From the NCBI GenBank assembly GCA_944391635.1, contig CALXUL010000057.1, positions 1 through 13,106 of the forward strand: a stretch of 13,106 bases of DNA, read 5' to 3'. The translations under genes and the position numbers were made by a program. Under the pieces are notes generated by a model. The model did not search any database and was not told where the DNA came from. It worked only from the letters and a program-made list of their open reading frames with translations. The DNA is from an uncultured Clostridia bacterium (GTDB lineage: Bacteria; Bacillota; Clostridia; UBA1381). This document shows, one piece after another, positions 1 through 7,357 of this stretch (positions are counted from its first letter, which is position 1; each line of letters begins with the position of its first letter).

Positions 1-481
1 ATCCGGCAGCCGCAGCTTTTTTCTGCACTTTTTGAGCTCTTAGAAGAGCAGGAAAACCATGAGGTACGTCATTTAGAGTATCGGTAAAGCTGTCAAGCTG
101 TTTTTCCTTCTTTTTGTTCTTTTCCCAACTGCCGAGCGCTTCCTGAGCGGTAACTGCCTTATCTTTGCCAAATACATGTGTGTGGCGGGTTATAAGCTTG
201 GTGCAAAGCTCAAAAAGTACATCATCAAAACAGAATGCGCCGCGGCTTTCGGCTATTACAGAATGGAATACCACCTGAAGCAGCACATCGCCGAGTTCGT
301 TTGCAAATGCTTTGTCATCATTTTTATCCAGTGCGTCTATTGCTTCATAGCATTCCTCAATAAGGCTCTTTTTTATACTCTCATGCGTTTGTGCGCGGTC
401 CCAGGGACAGCCGTTTTCGCTGCGGAGAATGTGCATTATCTCAAAAAGGTCGTCCATTGTATATTTACTTTTCAGTTCCAT
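1..481 (-). CDS. mazG: MazG family nucleoside triphosphate pyrophosphohydrolase (C-terminus outside the window)
   Basis: MazG hydrolyses nucleoside triphosphates to the monophosphate and pyrophosphate, probably as house-cleaning of abnormal or excess nucleotides in the cytoplasm. The first 160 residues are present and the frame is open at the left edge. The N-terminal MazG domain shows the hallmark GCPWD (residues 24-28), a QTHESI stretch (31-36), the metal-binding EECYE (42-46) and ELGD (62-65) of the EExxE...ExxD signature, followed by LLQVVFHS. A second MazG-like half would be expected beyond the edge in a full-length protein of roughly 250 residues or more. The ATG directly abuts the aroA stop (TAAATG), and a GGAGG lies inside the end of aroA, so the two are translationally linked. 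In Bacillus the homologue (yabN) sits beside yabM and yabO, homologues of which also lie in this window. The family is very likely; completeness is unknown. Confidence 0.93.
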   Translation of the reverse strand, partial: MELKSKYTMDDLFEIMHILRSENGCPWDRAQTHESIKKSLIEECYEAIDALDKNDDKAFANELGDVLLQVVFHSVIAESRGAFCFDDVLFELCTKLITRHTHVFGKDKAVTAQEALGSWEKNKKKEKQLDSFTDTLNDVPHGFPALLRAQKVQKKAAAAG

Positions 482-1753
482 TTATTTTGCCTCCAAACCA
501 TAAAAATCATCAAAAAATCCCGGATAGCTTATGTTTACACAATCAACGTCATCAATTCGGCATGGCGAGCTGGTAACCTGTGCAAGTACTGCAAGACTCA
601 TTGCCATGCGGTGGTCGCCCCAGCTTTTAAAATCTGCTCCGTGAAGCGGCTTACCGCCGCGGATAATGAGCCCATCATCCGTCATTGTAATATCAGCTCC
701 GCATTTTATAAGTTCACTGTATATGGCAAGGAGCCGGTCGGATTCCTTGACCTTCAGTTCTGCTGCGTCGGCAATGACAGTTTCGCCTTCTGCACATACA
801 GCCATTACAGCAAGAACCGGAATTTCATCTATAAGCCTGGGGATGAGTGCGCCGTTTATGTGGGCGGCGTGAAGCTTTGTGCCTTTAACGATGATATCGC
901 ATATAGGCTCGTTATTGCTGATACGTTCGTTTTCCAGTTTTATATCCGCGCCCATTGCTATAGCGGCATCAAGAATACCTGTACGGGTTGGGTTTATACC
1001 GACGTTTTTGATAACAACGCGTGAATTTTTCATAATTGAAGCGGCAGCTATAAAAAATGCAGCCGATGATATATCCCCCGGGACTTCTATTTCAAGAGCT
1101 TTAAGGTTTTTGCCGGGGGTTAGGGTTATGCTATGAGAATCATAAGTCATATCCGCGCCCATCGCCTCAAGCATACGCTCAGTATGGTCGCGGCTTTTTT
1201 CAGGTTCAATAATCCTGGTTGTCCCTTCTGCGAAAAGTCCGGCAAGGAGTATTGCCGTTTTAACCTGTGCCGACGCAACCGGCATGGTATATTCAATTGC
1301 CTTAAGTTTTCGTCCGTGTATCAAAAGCGGGCAGAAGTCGCCTTCGATATTTGCACCCATCATAGATAAAGGGATATTTACCCGTTTCATAGGTCTTTTA
1401 CAGATAGACGCATCGCCCGTTATACTGCTGTCAAAATCCTGAGCTGCAAGAATCCCGCATAAAAGCCGGGTTGTAGTGCCGGAGTTTCCGGTGTATAGGG
1501 TTATAGAAGGCTTTTTAAGACCATAAAGACCTTTACCATGCACTATTGCTGTACTGTTGTTAAATTCGGTTTCGATGCCCAGATTCCGGAAACAGTCTAT
1601 TGTTGAAAGACAGTCTGCGCCGTTTAAAAAGCCGTGTATTACCGTATCGCCATCTGCGAGTGCGCCAAGCATGACAGCTCTATGTGATATGGACTTATCA
1701 CCGGGGACACTGATTTCGGCGTTTATTCTTGACATTTTTTTCAGCTCTATCAT
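482..1753 (-). CDS. aroA: 3-phosphoshikimate 1-carboxyvinyltransferase (EPSP synthase), class II-like
   Basis: EPSP synthase transfers the enolpyruvyl group of phosphoenolpyruvate to shikimate 3-phosphate, the sixth step of the shikimate pathway to aromatic amino acids, and is the glyphosate target. The 423-residue protein has the usual length and the family motifs in order: PGDKSISHR (17-25), GNSGTTTRL (89-97), GDASICKRPMKR (113-124), SAQVK (161-165), RDHTE (188-192), NPTR (254-257), DEIPVLA (309-315), KESDR (336-340) and GDHRMAM (379-385). The four motifs GDKS, SAQxK, RxHTE and NxTR are those used to define class II enzymes. The glycine of GNSGT, equivalent to Gly96 in E. coli, is retained. 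An ATG 33 bases upstream is in frame, but it lies at the predicted transcription start and has no ribosome binding site. The chosen ATG has GGGG 7 bases before it. First gene of an operon with mazG; the family is certain from the motifs. Confidence 0.96.
   Translation of the reverse strand: MIELKKMSRINAEISVPGDKSISHRAVMLGALADGDTVIHGFLNGADCLSTIDCFRNLGIETEFNNSTAIVHGKGLYGLKKPSITLYTGNSGTTTRLLCGILAAQDFDSSITGDASICKRPMKRVNIPLSMMGANIEGDFCPLLIHGRKLKAIEYTMPVASAQVKTAILLAGLFAEGTTRIIEPEKSRDHTERMLEAMGADMTYDSHSITLTPGKNLKALEIEVPGDISSAAFFIAAASIMKNSRVVIKNVGINPTRTGILDAAIAMGADIKLENERISNNEPICDIIVKGTKLHAAHINGALIPRLIDEIPVLAVMAVCAEGETVIADAAELKVKESDRLLAIYSELIKCGADITMTDDGLIIRGGKPLHGADFKSWGDHRMAMSLAVLAQVTSSPCRIDDVDCVNISYPGFFDDFYGLEAK
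490..494 (-). promoter_or_regulatory. Ribosome binding site of mazG inside aroA
   Basis: GGAGG on the minus strand lies 8 bases before the mazG ATG, within the last codons of aroA. It fixes the mazG start and implies translational coupling of the two genes. Confidence 0.75.
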
Positions 1754-1792
1754 TTTTGCTACCCCATTTAATCTCAAAATTATCATAAAACC

Positions 1793-1821
1793 AGTATATC
1801 ATAAATATATTAACATAACAA
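1793..1821 (-). promoter_or_regulatory. Sigma-A promoter of aroA-mazG
   Basis: On the minus strand, TTGTTA (1821-1816) and TATACT (1798-1793) are separated by exactly 17 bases, and a TG sits one base before the -10 box (extended -10). Transcription would start near 1786, about 33 bases before the chosen aroA start, which rules out the upstream in-frame ATG at 1786. Confidence 0.72.
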
Positions 1822-1836
1822 TGTTTTTTTTGTTTT

Positions 1837-1843
1837 GAGGGGG
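1837..1843 (+). promoter_or_regulatory. Ribosome binding site supporting a TTG start
   Basis: GAGGGGG lies 7 bases before the TTG at 1851. No ATG lies in frame at a similar position, so this purine-rich site decides the unusual start of the flippase gene. Confidence 0.75.
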
Positions 1844-1850
1844 TGTTTTT

Positions 1851-3458
1851 TTGACAGAGCGCGGCAGGTTTTTAAAAGGAACGATAATACTGATTTGCGC
1901 GAATGCTGCTGCAAAAATACTTGGTGCGGTTTTTAAAATACCTCTTACATATATCCTTGAGGAAGAGGGAATGGCGGTTTATAATACGGCATTTTCGGTG
2001 TATATAATGATGCTGGGTCTTGTAACCGGCGGATTTCCGTTTGCGCTTACAAAACTGCTTGCAGAGTACACTGCGCTTGGAAAAGACGGGCGTATCCGCC
2101 CTGCGGTGTGCGGTACGGGCGCGGTTTTATTTTTGCTCGGTGCGGCAGGCAGCCTTATATTGTATATATTTGCTCCTGTATTTGCGGCGGCGATGCGTGA
2201 AGAGAATGCCGCAGGAGCCATACGAGCAATTTCCCCGGCAGTATTTTTAGTAGCGTGCGGCGCGGTAATAAAAAGCTCAAATGAAGCGCGTGCCGACCTT
2301 TTGCCTACTGCATTTTCACAGGTGACCGAGGCGGCGTTTAAGTTGATATGCGGCTACTTTTTGGCAGTGAATTTTGCAAGGTATTCGGCATATTCCGCGG
2401 CAAAGGGCGCAATATGGGGCGTTACTGCCGGTGAAGCGTTTGCTACAGTACTTTTAGTCACTGTATGGAGAGTCAGGGTACGTAAGCTTGACAAAGGACG
2501 GATGACAGGCAAGGAGCTTAAAAGTATTTGTTCTATTGCGTTTCCCCTTATGATTTGCACAAGTGCGATTGGAATGCTGGCAATGGTAGAGGTACCTGTA
2601 ATACGCGGTGCATTAGGAGCTGTAAGATTTTCACAAAAAAGCGCAGAGGAATTCTTAATAAATTATGCGCCGTACACCGATGTATTTGATAATCTTGCAA
2701 GTACGCTTCGTCTTTCTGAGGATGGAGTGCGTAAGCTTTACGGTGCATTTTCGGGTTATGCGCAGACTGTTTTTAATCTTCCTGCCGGGATAATTTCAAC
2801 AATTTGTGCGGCTGCCACGCCAATGATTGCAAAAGCCCTTACCAAAAAGGATAACCTTGCATTAAAAAGGGCAGTTGAACGTGTATTGGGGCTTATATTT
2901 TTATTGTCGATACCGGCGGCTAGTATGTGCTTTTTCTTTGCAGAAGAGCTGCTCGAGCTGCTTTTCGGCAATAGCTTTTCCGCGCCTATGCTGCGTGCAA
3001 TAGCTCCGGCAATGATATTTTTGTGTGCCGGAAATCTTTTTGTTGCGATTATGCACCTGTCAGGGCGGATAGGCGAGCCGTTTTGTGTATCGCTGATAGG
3101 ACTTTTGCTGAAAATACTGCTTTTAGCTGTCCTTATACGTATCCCAGAGGTAAATATACTTGGCACAGGTCTTTCTTCAATAGTTTCATCAGTAGCGGTA
3201 TTTTTAATGCTCCTTGCGCTTATGAAAAAACGCTATGGAATAAATTTGAGAGTCATTCGTCTTGCTGCGCCGGGCGCGGCGGCGTCCTGTGTGATGGTAG
3301 GGATAATGTACCTTATCCGTCCGTTTATGCAAACTTATTTTCTGCCTCAACCCGCGTTCATCCTGTCTGCACTGCCGGCGGCGGCGGGGTTTGCGCTTAC
3401 TGCTGCACTGCTTTTAAAGCGAGGCGATACGGTGGTTGTTTTCGGGAAAAAAGACTGA
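1851..3458 (+). CDS. MOP-superfamily polysaccharide/lipid flippase, SpoVB/YabM/MurJ type
   Basis: Predicted integral membrane flippase of the multidrug/oligosaccharidyl-lipid/polysaccharide (MOP) superfamily, which moves lipid-linked cell-wall or polysaccharide precursors across the membrane. The 535-residue protein (SpoVB-like proteins are about 520) is hydrophobic throughout, consistent with 12-14 membrane segments. The N-terminus (residues 8-31) has the family pattern of a first helix followed by a KI(L)GxxFKIPL-type turn, then a short loop and a YN..FSVY..ML..VTGGFP.A..KLL.EY stretch (44-73), which is typical of the SpoVB/YabM subgroup. The loop between about residues 259 and 303 is long and polar and may be an insertion relative to Bacillus SpoVB. 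The start is a TTG with a strong ribosome binding site. In Bacillus, yabM adjoins mazG and yabO; here mazG lies nearby but divergent. Whether it serves peptidoglycan, spore cortex or another polysaccharide cannot be read from sequence. Confidence 0.85.
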   Translation: MTERGRFLKGTIILICANAAAKILGAVFKIPLTYILEEEGMAVYNTAFSVYIMMLGLVTGGFPFALTKLLAEYTALGKDGRIRPAVCGTGAVLFLLGAAGSLILYIFAPVFAAAMREENAAGAIRAISPAVFLVACGAVIKSSNEARADLLPTAFSQVTEAAFKLICGYFLAVNFARYSAYSAAKGAIWGVTAGEAFATVLLVTVWRVRVRKLDKGRMTGKELKSICSIAFPLMICTSAIGMLAMVEVPVIRGALGAVRFSQKSAEEFLINYAPYTDVFDNLASTLRLSEDGVRKLYGAFSGYAQTVFNLPAGIISTICAAATPMIAKALTKKDNLALKRAVERVLGLIFLLSIPAASMCFFFAEELLELLFGNSFSAPMLRAIAPAMIFLCAGNLFVAIMHLSGRIGEPFCVSLIGLLLKILLLAVLIRIPEVNILGTGLSSIVSSVAVFLMLLALMKKRYGINLRVIRLAAPGAAASCVMVGIMYLIRPFMQTYFLPQPAFILSALPAAAGFALTAALLLKRGDTVVVFGKKD

Positions 3459-3466
3459 TTTTTGTA

Positions 3467-3495
3467 TTGAAAATGTAATAATTGTGTGCTATAAT
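3467..3495 (+). promoter_or_regulatory. Strong extended -10 promoter of the glycyl radical enzyme operon
   Basis: TTGAAA (3467-3472) and TATAAT (3490-3495) are 17 bases apart, with TG at 3487-3488 making an extended -10. The -35 box begins 9 bases after the flippase stop and no terminator lies between, so read-through from the flippase is also possible. The predicted start near 3502 gives a leader of about 30 bases and excludes in-frame initiation at 3482. Confidence 0.8.
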
Positions 3496-3532
3496 TAATT
3501 CGTACATATTTTTTAGTGAAAGAGTTGATTAT

Positions 3533-6064
3533 ATGGCTGAATTTGCAAAGGGAGGAATCCCTGTTTCACCGAGAATTGAACGACTGAAAGATAATTTATA
3601 CAAAAATATGCCGGAGATTGAAGCAGACCGAGCGGTGCTTTTGACTGAAAGCTATAAACAGACCGAAAGTGAGCCGATAGTTAAAAGGAGAGCGCTTGCG
3701 TTTGCACATATCCTTGAAAATATTCCAATAACAATCCGCGATGAAGAACTGATAGTCGGAAGCGCTACTAAGGCGCCCAGAGGCTGCCAGGTTTTCCCGG
3801 AATATTCATATCAATGGCTTTTGGACGAGCTTGATACGGTAGAGACAAGAACAGCTGACCCGTTTTATATTTCGGAAGAGACAAAAGCTACACTTAGAGA
3901 AGTTTACCCTTACTGGGAGGGGAAAACGACCAGCGAGCTTGCAACATCGTACATGGCGCCAGAGACTTTGGTGGCAATGGCACATAACATATTTACGCCC
4001 GGAAACTATTTTTATAACGGTATCGGGCATATGACGGTAGATTACCCGAAAGTGCTTAAGATAGGCTTTTCCGGAATAATTGAAGAAGCCGCAAAAGAAC
4101 TTCTCAGTATAAATGTATATGACGCAAACTATGCTCAAAAGCATGAATTTTTAGAAGCGGTAATTATAAGCTGTAATGCCGCTATTACATATGCAAAAAG
4201 ATATTCTGACTTAGCGTCCGAAATGGCAAAGACGGAAAAAGATGACAGAAGACGTGAAGAACTTCTTCTTATAAGCCAGAATTGTGCTAATGTGCCGCAA
4301 AAGGGCGCGCGCAATTTCTATGAAGCTTGTCAAAGTTTCTGGTTTGTACAGATGCTGCTCCAGATAGAATCAAGCGGACATTCAATTTCACCGGGACGTT
4401 TTGACCAGTATATGTATCCGTACTATAAAGCGGATTTAGATCGTGGCGATATAACTCCGGATATAGCGCAGGAATTGCTTGACTGTATTTGGGTAAAACT
4501 AAATGATTTGAATAAAGTCCGTGATGCTGCAAGTGCAGAAGGTTTTGCAGGGTATAGCCTGTTCCAGAATCTTTGTGCGGGCGGCCAGGATAAGAGCGGG
4601 CTTGACGCTACAAACGAGCTTTCATATATGTGTATTCAGGCGTCGATGCATGTTCAGCTCCCGCAGCCGTCATTTTCGGTAAGGGTATGGAACGGCACGC
4701 CGACAGAATTCCTTTTAAAGTGTGCGGAACTTACAAGAACCGGTGTAGGGCTTCCGGCATATTATAATGACGAGGTAATTATCCCGGCGCTTATGAGCCG
4801 CGGTCTGACATTAGAGGATGCAAGGGATTATAATATAATCGGCTGTGTTGAGCCGCAGAAAGCGGCAAAGACGGATGGCTGGCATGATGCGGCATTCTTT
4901 AATATGTGCAGACCCCTTGAGCTGGTATTTTCAAATGGTTATGAGAACGGAGAACTTGTTGGAGTTGAAACAGGGGATGTTGAAAGTTTTAGGAACTTTG
5001 ATGAGTTTTATGATGCCTATAAAAAGCAGATGCAGTATGCAATAGGGCTTCTGGTTAATGCGGATAACTCAATAGATGTTGCGCATGCACAAAGATGTCC
5101 GCTGCCATTCCAGTCGTGTATGGTTGAGGACTGTATAAAGCGGGGAAAAACTCTGCAAGAGGGCGGCGCTGTTTATAACTTTACAGGTCCTCAGGGCTTT
5201 GGTATCGCTAATATGACCGATTCGCTGTACGCGATAAAGACGCTTGTATATGATAAGAAGCTTGTGTCGATAGGCGAGTATAAAAAAGCGCTTGCTGCAA
5301 ATTTCGGAAAGGGTCTTACTCCAAAGCGCGCCGAAGCAGAAACGGCGAAGCTTGCAAAGCAGCTTTCAAAAGAAGGCAAAAACATAACCGATAAAGAAAT
5401 AGAAAAAATATTTAAGCTGTTTATAGAAGGTACAGCTGACGAGAAGGAAAAGCAGGAATATAACAAGCTGCTTGAACTAATAGACGGTGTGCCGAAATAC
5501 GGAAATGATATAAAAGAAGTAGATTTATTCGCCAGGGATGTGGCGTATGTGTATACAAAAGAGCTTGAGAAATATTCCAATCCTCGAGGCGGGATTTTCC
5601 AGGCAGGTCTTTATCCGGTATCGGCGAATGTGCCGCTTGGTGAGCAGACCGGAGCAACACCGGACGGAAGATTAGCTAATACACCGGTTGCGGATGGCGT
5701 AGGACCATTTTCGGGAAGAGATACCCACGGACCGACAGCGGCAGCAAATTCGGTTGCTAAGCTTGACCATGCTATTGCGTCAAACGGTACATTGTATAAC
5801 CAGAAATTCCATCCGTCCGCGCTTGCAGGTGAAGAAGGGCTTGCGAAGTTTGCGGCGTATATCAGAGCGTTTTTTGACCAGAAAGGTATGCATATGCAGT
5901 TTAATGTTGTAAGCAGAGAAACGCTACTTGACGCACAGGCGCATCCGGAAAATTACAGGAGTCTTGTGGTAAGGGTTGCGGGATATTCTGCACTGTTTAC
6001 CACTTTGTCAAAATCGCTTCAGGATGATATTATAAACAGAACAGAGCAGGGCTTTACTGCCTAA
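3533..6064 (+). CDS. Glycyl radical diol dehydratase, probably B12-independent 1,2-propanediol dehydratase (alternative: glycerol dehydratase)
   Basis: Oxygen-sensitive glycyl radical enzyme that should dehydrate a vicinal diol: 1,2-propanediol to propionaldehyde, or glycerol to 3-hydroxypropionaldehyde. The 843-residue protein has the pyruvate formate-lyase-like N-terminal domain and a C-terminal RVAGYSA motif with radical Gly817. The active-site IIGCVEPQ carries Cys438 and Glu440, and Asp452 is in GWHDAAFF. His166 (GHMTVDY) and His283/Ser284 (SGHSIS) correspond to the diol-contacting residues of Clostridium butyricum DhaB1 (His164, His281, Ser282, Cys433, Glu435, Asp447). These separate it from formate lyases and amine lyases. 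The Cys-Gly distance is 379 residues against 330 in DhaB1, because of a charged insert at about 594-640. From memory, the Roseburia inulinivorans propanediol dehydratase is similarly long and uses the same positions. The start with AGTGAAAGAG upstream fits the promoter. The activase follows 23 bases downstream; no microcompartment genes are seen. Confidence 0.88.
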   Translation: MAEFAKGGIPVSPRIERLKDNLYKNMPEIEADRAVLLTESYKQTESEPIVKRRALAFAHILENIPITIRDEELIVGSATKAPRGCQVFPEYSYQWLLDELDTVETRTADPFYISEETKATLREVYPYWEGKTTSELATSYMAPETLVAMAHNIFTPGNYFYNGIGHMTVDYPKVLKIGFSGIIEEAAKELLSINVYDANYAQKHEFLEAVIISCNAAITYAKRYSDLASEMAKTEKDDRRREELLLISQNCANVPQKGARNFYEACQSFWFVQMLLQIESSGHSISPGRFDQYMYPYYKADLDRGDITPDIAQELLDCIWVKLNDLNKVRDAASAEGFAGYSLFQNLCAGGQDKSGLDATNELSYMCIQASMHVQLPQPSFSVRVWNGTPTEFLLKCAELTRTGVGLPAYYNDEVIIPALMSRGLTLEDARDYNIIGCVEPQKAAKTDGWHDAAFFNMCRPLELVFSNGYENGELVGVETGDVESFRNFDEFYDAYKKQMQYAIGLLVNADNSIDVAHAQRCPLPFQSCMVEDCIKRGKTLQEGGAVYNFTGPQGFGIANMTDSLYAIKTLVYDKKLVSIGEYKKALAANFGKGLTPKRAEAETAKLAKQLSKEGKNITDKEIEKIFKLFIEGTADEKEKQEYNKLLELIDGVPKYGNDIKEVDLFARDVAYVYTKELEKYSNPRGGIFQAGLYPVSANVPLGEQTGATPDGRLANTPVADGVGPFSGRDTHGPTAAANSVAKLDHAIASNGTLYNQKFHPSALAGEEGLAKFAAYIRAFFDQKGMHMQFNVVSRETLLDAQAHPENYRSLVVRVAGYSALFTTLSKSLQDDIINRTEQGFTA

Positions 6065-6087
6065 TTAGGATAAAGGATAGAAATAAT

Positions 6088-6873
6088 ATGGATTATTTGG
6101 ATACAACCGGGCGTATATTTGATATACAAAAGTATTCTATACACGACGGTCCGGGCATACGTACAATTGTATTTTTAAAAGGTTGTGCGCTGCGTTGCCG
6201 TTGGTGTTGTAATCCCGAGGGACAGAGCTTTGAAAAAGAGCATATGCTTTTTGCAGGCAAGGATAAATTAATTGGTGAGGATATAACTGTAAGAGCGGTG
6301 CTTGAGAAAATAAAAAAAGACATCCCATATTACTACCGTTCCGGTGGCGGGGTGACGCTGTCAGGCGGAGAGGCGCTTTTGCAGCCGGAATTTGCAGTGT
6401 CATTGCTTAGAGCGTGCCATAGTATTGGCATAAACACCGCAATCGAAACAACGGGATTTCAGAAATTCGAGATTATCAAGGAATATTTGAAATATCTTGA
6501 CTATGTGCTTATGGACATAAAGCATATGGATTCTGATAAGCATAAGGAATTTACGACTGTGCCCAATGAACTTATTCTGGAAAATGCAAGAAAGATAGCC
6601 GAGTCGGGTGCTAATCTGACTATACGTGTCCCGGTTATTTACGGGTTTAATGACACTGTGGCGGAAATTTCGGCGATAGCGGCATTTGCTGCGAGCCTTC
6701 CGGGAGTTAGGCATTTGCATTTGCTCCCGTATCACAGAATGGGCGAGGATAAGTACACAGGGCTTGGGCGTGAATATGGGCTTTCCGGTATACCGCCAAT
6801 GGATAGAGAACATGTATTACCGCTGCTTGAGGCGGCTAAGAAAACAGGGCTTATTTGTCAAATCGGAGGATAA
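6088..6873 (+). CDS. Glycyl radical enzyme activase (radical SAM), short form without ferredoxin-like domain
   Basis: Radical SAM enzyme that installs the glycyl radical on the dehydratase encoded just upstream, by reductive cleavage of S-adenosylmethionine at a [4Fe-4S] cluster. The 261-residue protein shows the activase signature HDGPGIRT (19-26), the cluster motif CALRCRWC (Cys33, Cys37, Cys40) with an extra Cys41, the SAM-binding SGGEALLQ (92-99), a YVLMDIKHMD strand (139-148), RVPVIYGFND (180-189) and the C-terminal HLLPYHRMG (211-219). It goes straight from NPEGQS to the helix before SGGG and lacks the cysteine-rich two-cluster insert of DhaB2-type activases (about 300 residues), so in size it resembles PflA. 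A modest ribosome binding site (AAAGGA) lies about 10 bases before the ATG. Second gene of the operon, followed by a terminator. The role is well supported by context. Confidence 0.93.
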   Translation: MDYLDTTGRIFDIQKYSIHDGPGIRTIVFLKGCALRCRWCCNPEGQSFEKEHMLFAGKDKLIGEDITVRAVLEKIKKDIPYYYRSGGGVTLSGGEALLQPEFAVSLLRACHSIGINTAIETTGFQKFEIIKEYLKYLDYVLMDIKHMDSDKHKEFTTVPNELILENARKIAESGANLTIRVPVIYGFNDTVAEISAIAAFAASLPGVRHLHLLPYHRMGEDKYTGLGREYGLSGIPPMDREHVLPLLEAAKKTGLICQIGG

Positions 6874-6878
6874 AAAAT

Positions 6879-6925
6879 ACTGCTGTCTTTTTGCGTGTAA
6901 AGCCACAAATGGACAGCAGTTTTAT
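6879..6925 (+). terminator. Rho-independent terminator after the activase
   Basis: ACTGCTGTC (6879-6887) pairs with GACAGCAGT (6912-6920) in a 9-base perfect stem, followed by TTTATTGTTT. The 24-base loop can form weaker inner pairs. It begins 6 bases after the activase stop. Confidence 0.75.
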
Positions 6926-6983
6926 TGTTTAAATATTTTTGTGCTTGCGCACGAAAAGTTATGAATTTTATAGGCGGCGAAGT

Positions 6984-7006
6984 AAAAAGCCGCTGTATAG
7001 CGAGGC
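6984..7006 (-). terminator. Possible terminator after rqcP
   Basis: On the minus strand a short GC-rich hairpin (GCC and GCT arms at 6989-6994 pairing with 6999-7006, with a 2-base bulge) is followed by TTTTT. A GGCGGC at 6973-6978 could pair alternatively with the GCCGC arm. It faces the activase terminator, as expected between convergent genes. Weaker than the other terminators here. Confidence 0.45.
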
Positions 7007-7036
7007 AAAATGCGTCTTTACACGGGGCGGGGGAGC

Positions 7037-7282
7037 TTATTCGTCCAAGATTTTGTACATAAGCGGAGCGTCGTTTTTGAGGGCATGTTCTTTAACCTCA
7101 AGAACCTCAGCACGCACAACGCGTTCGCCGAAGCGGATTTCAAGAATATCGCCGCATTTTACATCATATGATGCTTTTGCAGGTCTGCCGTTTACCGAAA
7201 CACGTTCTGAGTCGCATGCCTCATTGGCAATGCTACGACGTTTTATTAGACGTGAAACTTTAAGAAATTTATCAAGGCGCAT
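7037..7282 (-). CDS. rqcP: S4-domain RNA-binding protein RqcP (YabO, Hsp15-like)
   Basis: Small S4-domain protein that in Bacillus works with RqcH on obstructed 50S subunits, helping to position tRNA during C-terminal alanine tailing of stalled nascent chains (ribosome-associated quality control). The 81-residue protein has the S4 pattern MRLDKFLKVSRLIKRR (1-16), the SIANEACDSERVSVNG turn (17-32) and a following KASYDVKCGDILEI strand (37-49), the standard length and layout for YabO. The ATG has AGAAAGGA about 8 bases upstream; longer in-frame starts run into the terminator hairpin and lack a ribosome binding site. It lies downstream of hup on the same strand with a strong hairpin between, so expression probably depends on read-through. 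Hsp15 and other small S4 proteins are the only close alternatives. Confidence 0.88.
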   Translation of the reverse strand: MRLDKFLKVSRLIKRRSIANEACDSERVSVNGRPAKASYDVKCGDILEIRFGERVVRAEVLEVKEHALKNDAPLMYKILDE

Positions 7283-7315
7283 AAAGTTTTTCCTTTCTAA
7301 AAATATAAGATAAAC

Positions 7316-7344
7316 AAAAAGCCTCTTTAAATAAGAGGCTTTTT
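7316..7344 (-). terminator. Strong hairpin terminator between hup and rqcP
   Basis: A perfect 12-base stem (7316-7327 with 7333-7344) has a 5-base loop and T-runs on both strands, so it could act in either direction. It begins 14 bases after the hup stop and ends 34 bases before the rqcP start. It should cap the abundant hup message and let through only a fraction of transcripts to rqcP. Confidence 0.85.
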
Positions 7345-7357
7345 GAATAAGTAGCAA

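Noticed and set aside
176..1024. 282-codon open frame on the plus strand
   Set aside because: It lies antisense to mazG and aroA, both of which have full family motifs; the translation has no recognisable domain and no ribosome binding site.
1754..1786. 11-residue N-terminal extension of aroA from an upstream ATG
   Set aside because: That ATG lies at the predicted transcription start, has no ribosome binding site, and the extension is not part of the EPSP synthase fold.
3482..3532. 17-residue N-terminal extension of the glycyl radical enzyme
   Set aside because: It overlaps the -10 box of a near-consensus promoter and would not be on the main transcript.
3533..6064. Pyruvate formate-lyase or choline trimethylamine-lyase assignment
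   Set aside because: There is a single active-site Cys in GCVEPQ with the Glu and Asp typical of diol dehydratases, and no Cys-Cys pair as in formate lyase.
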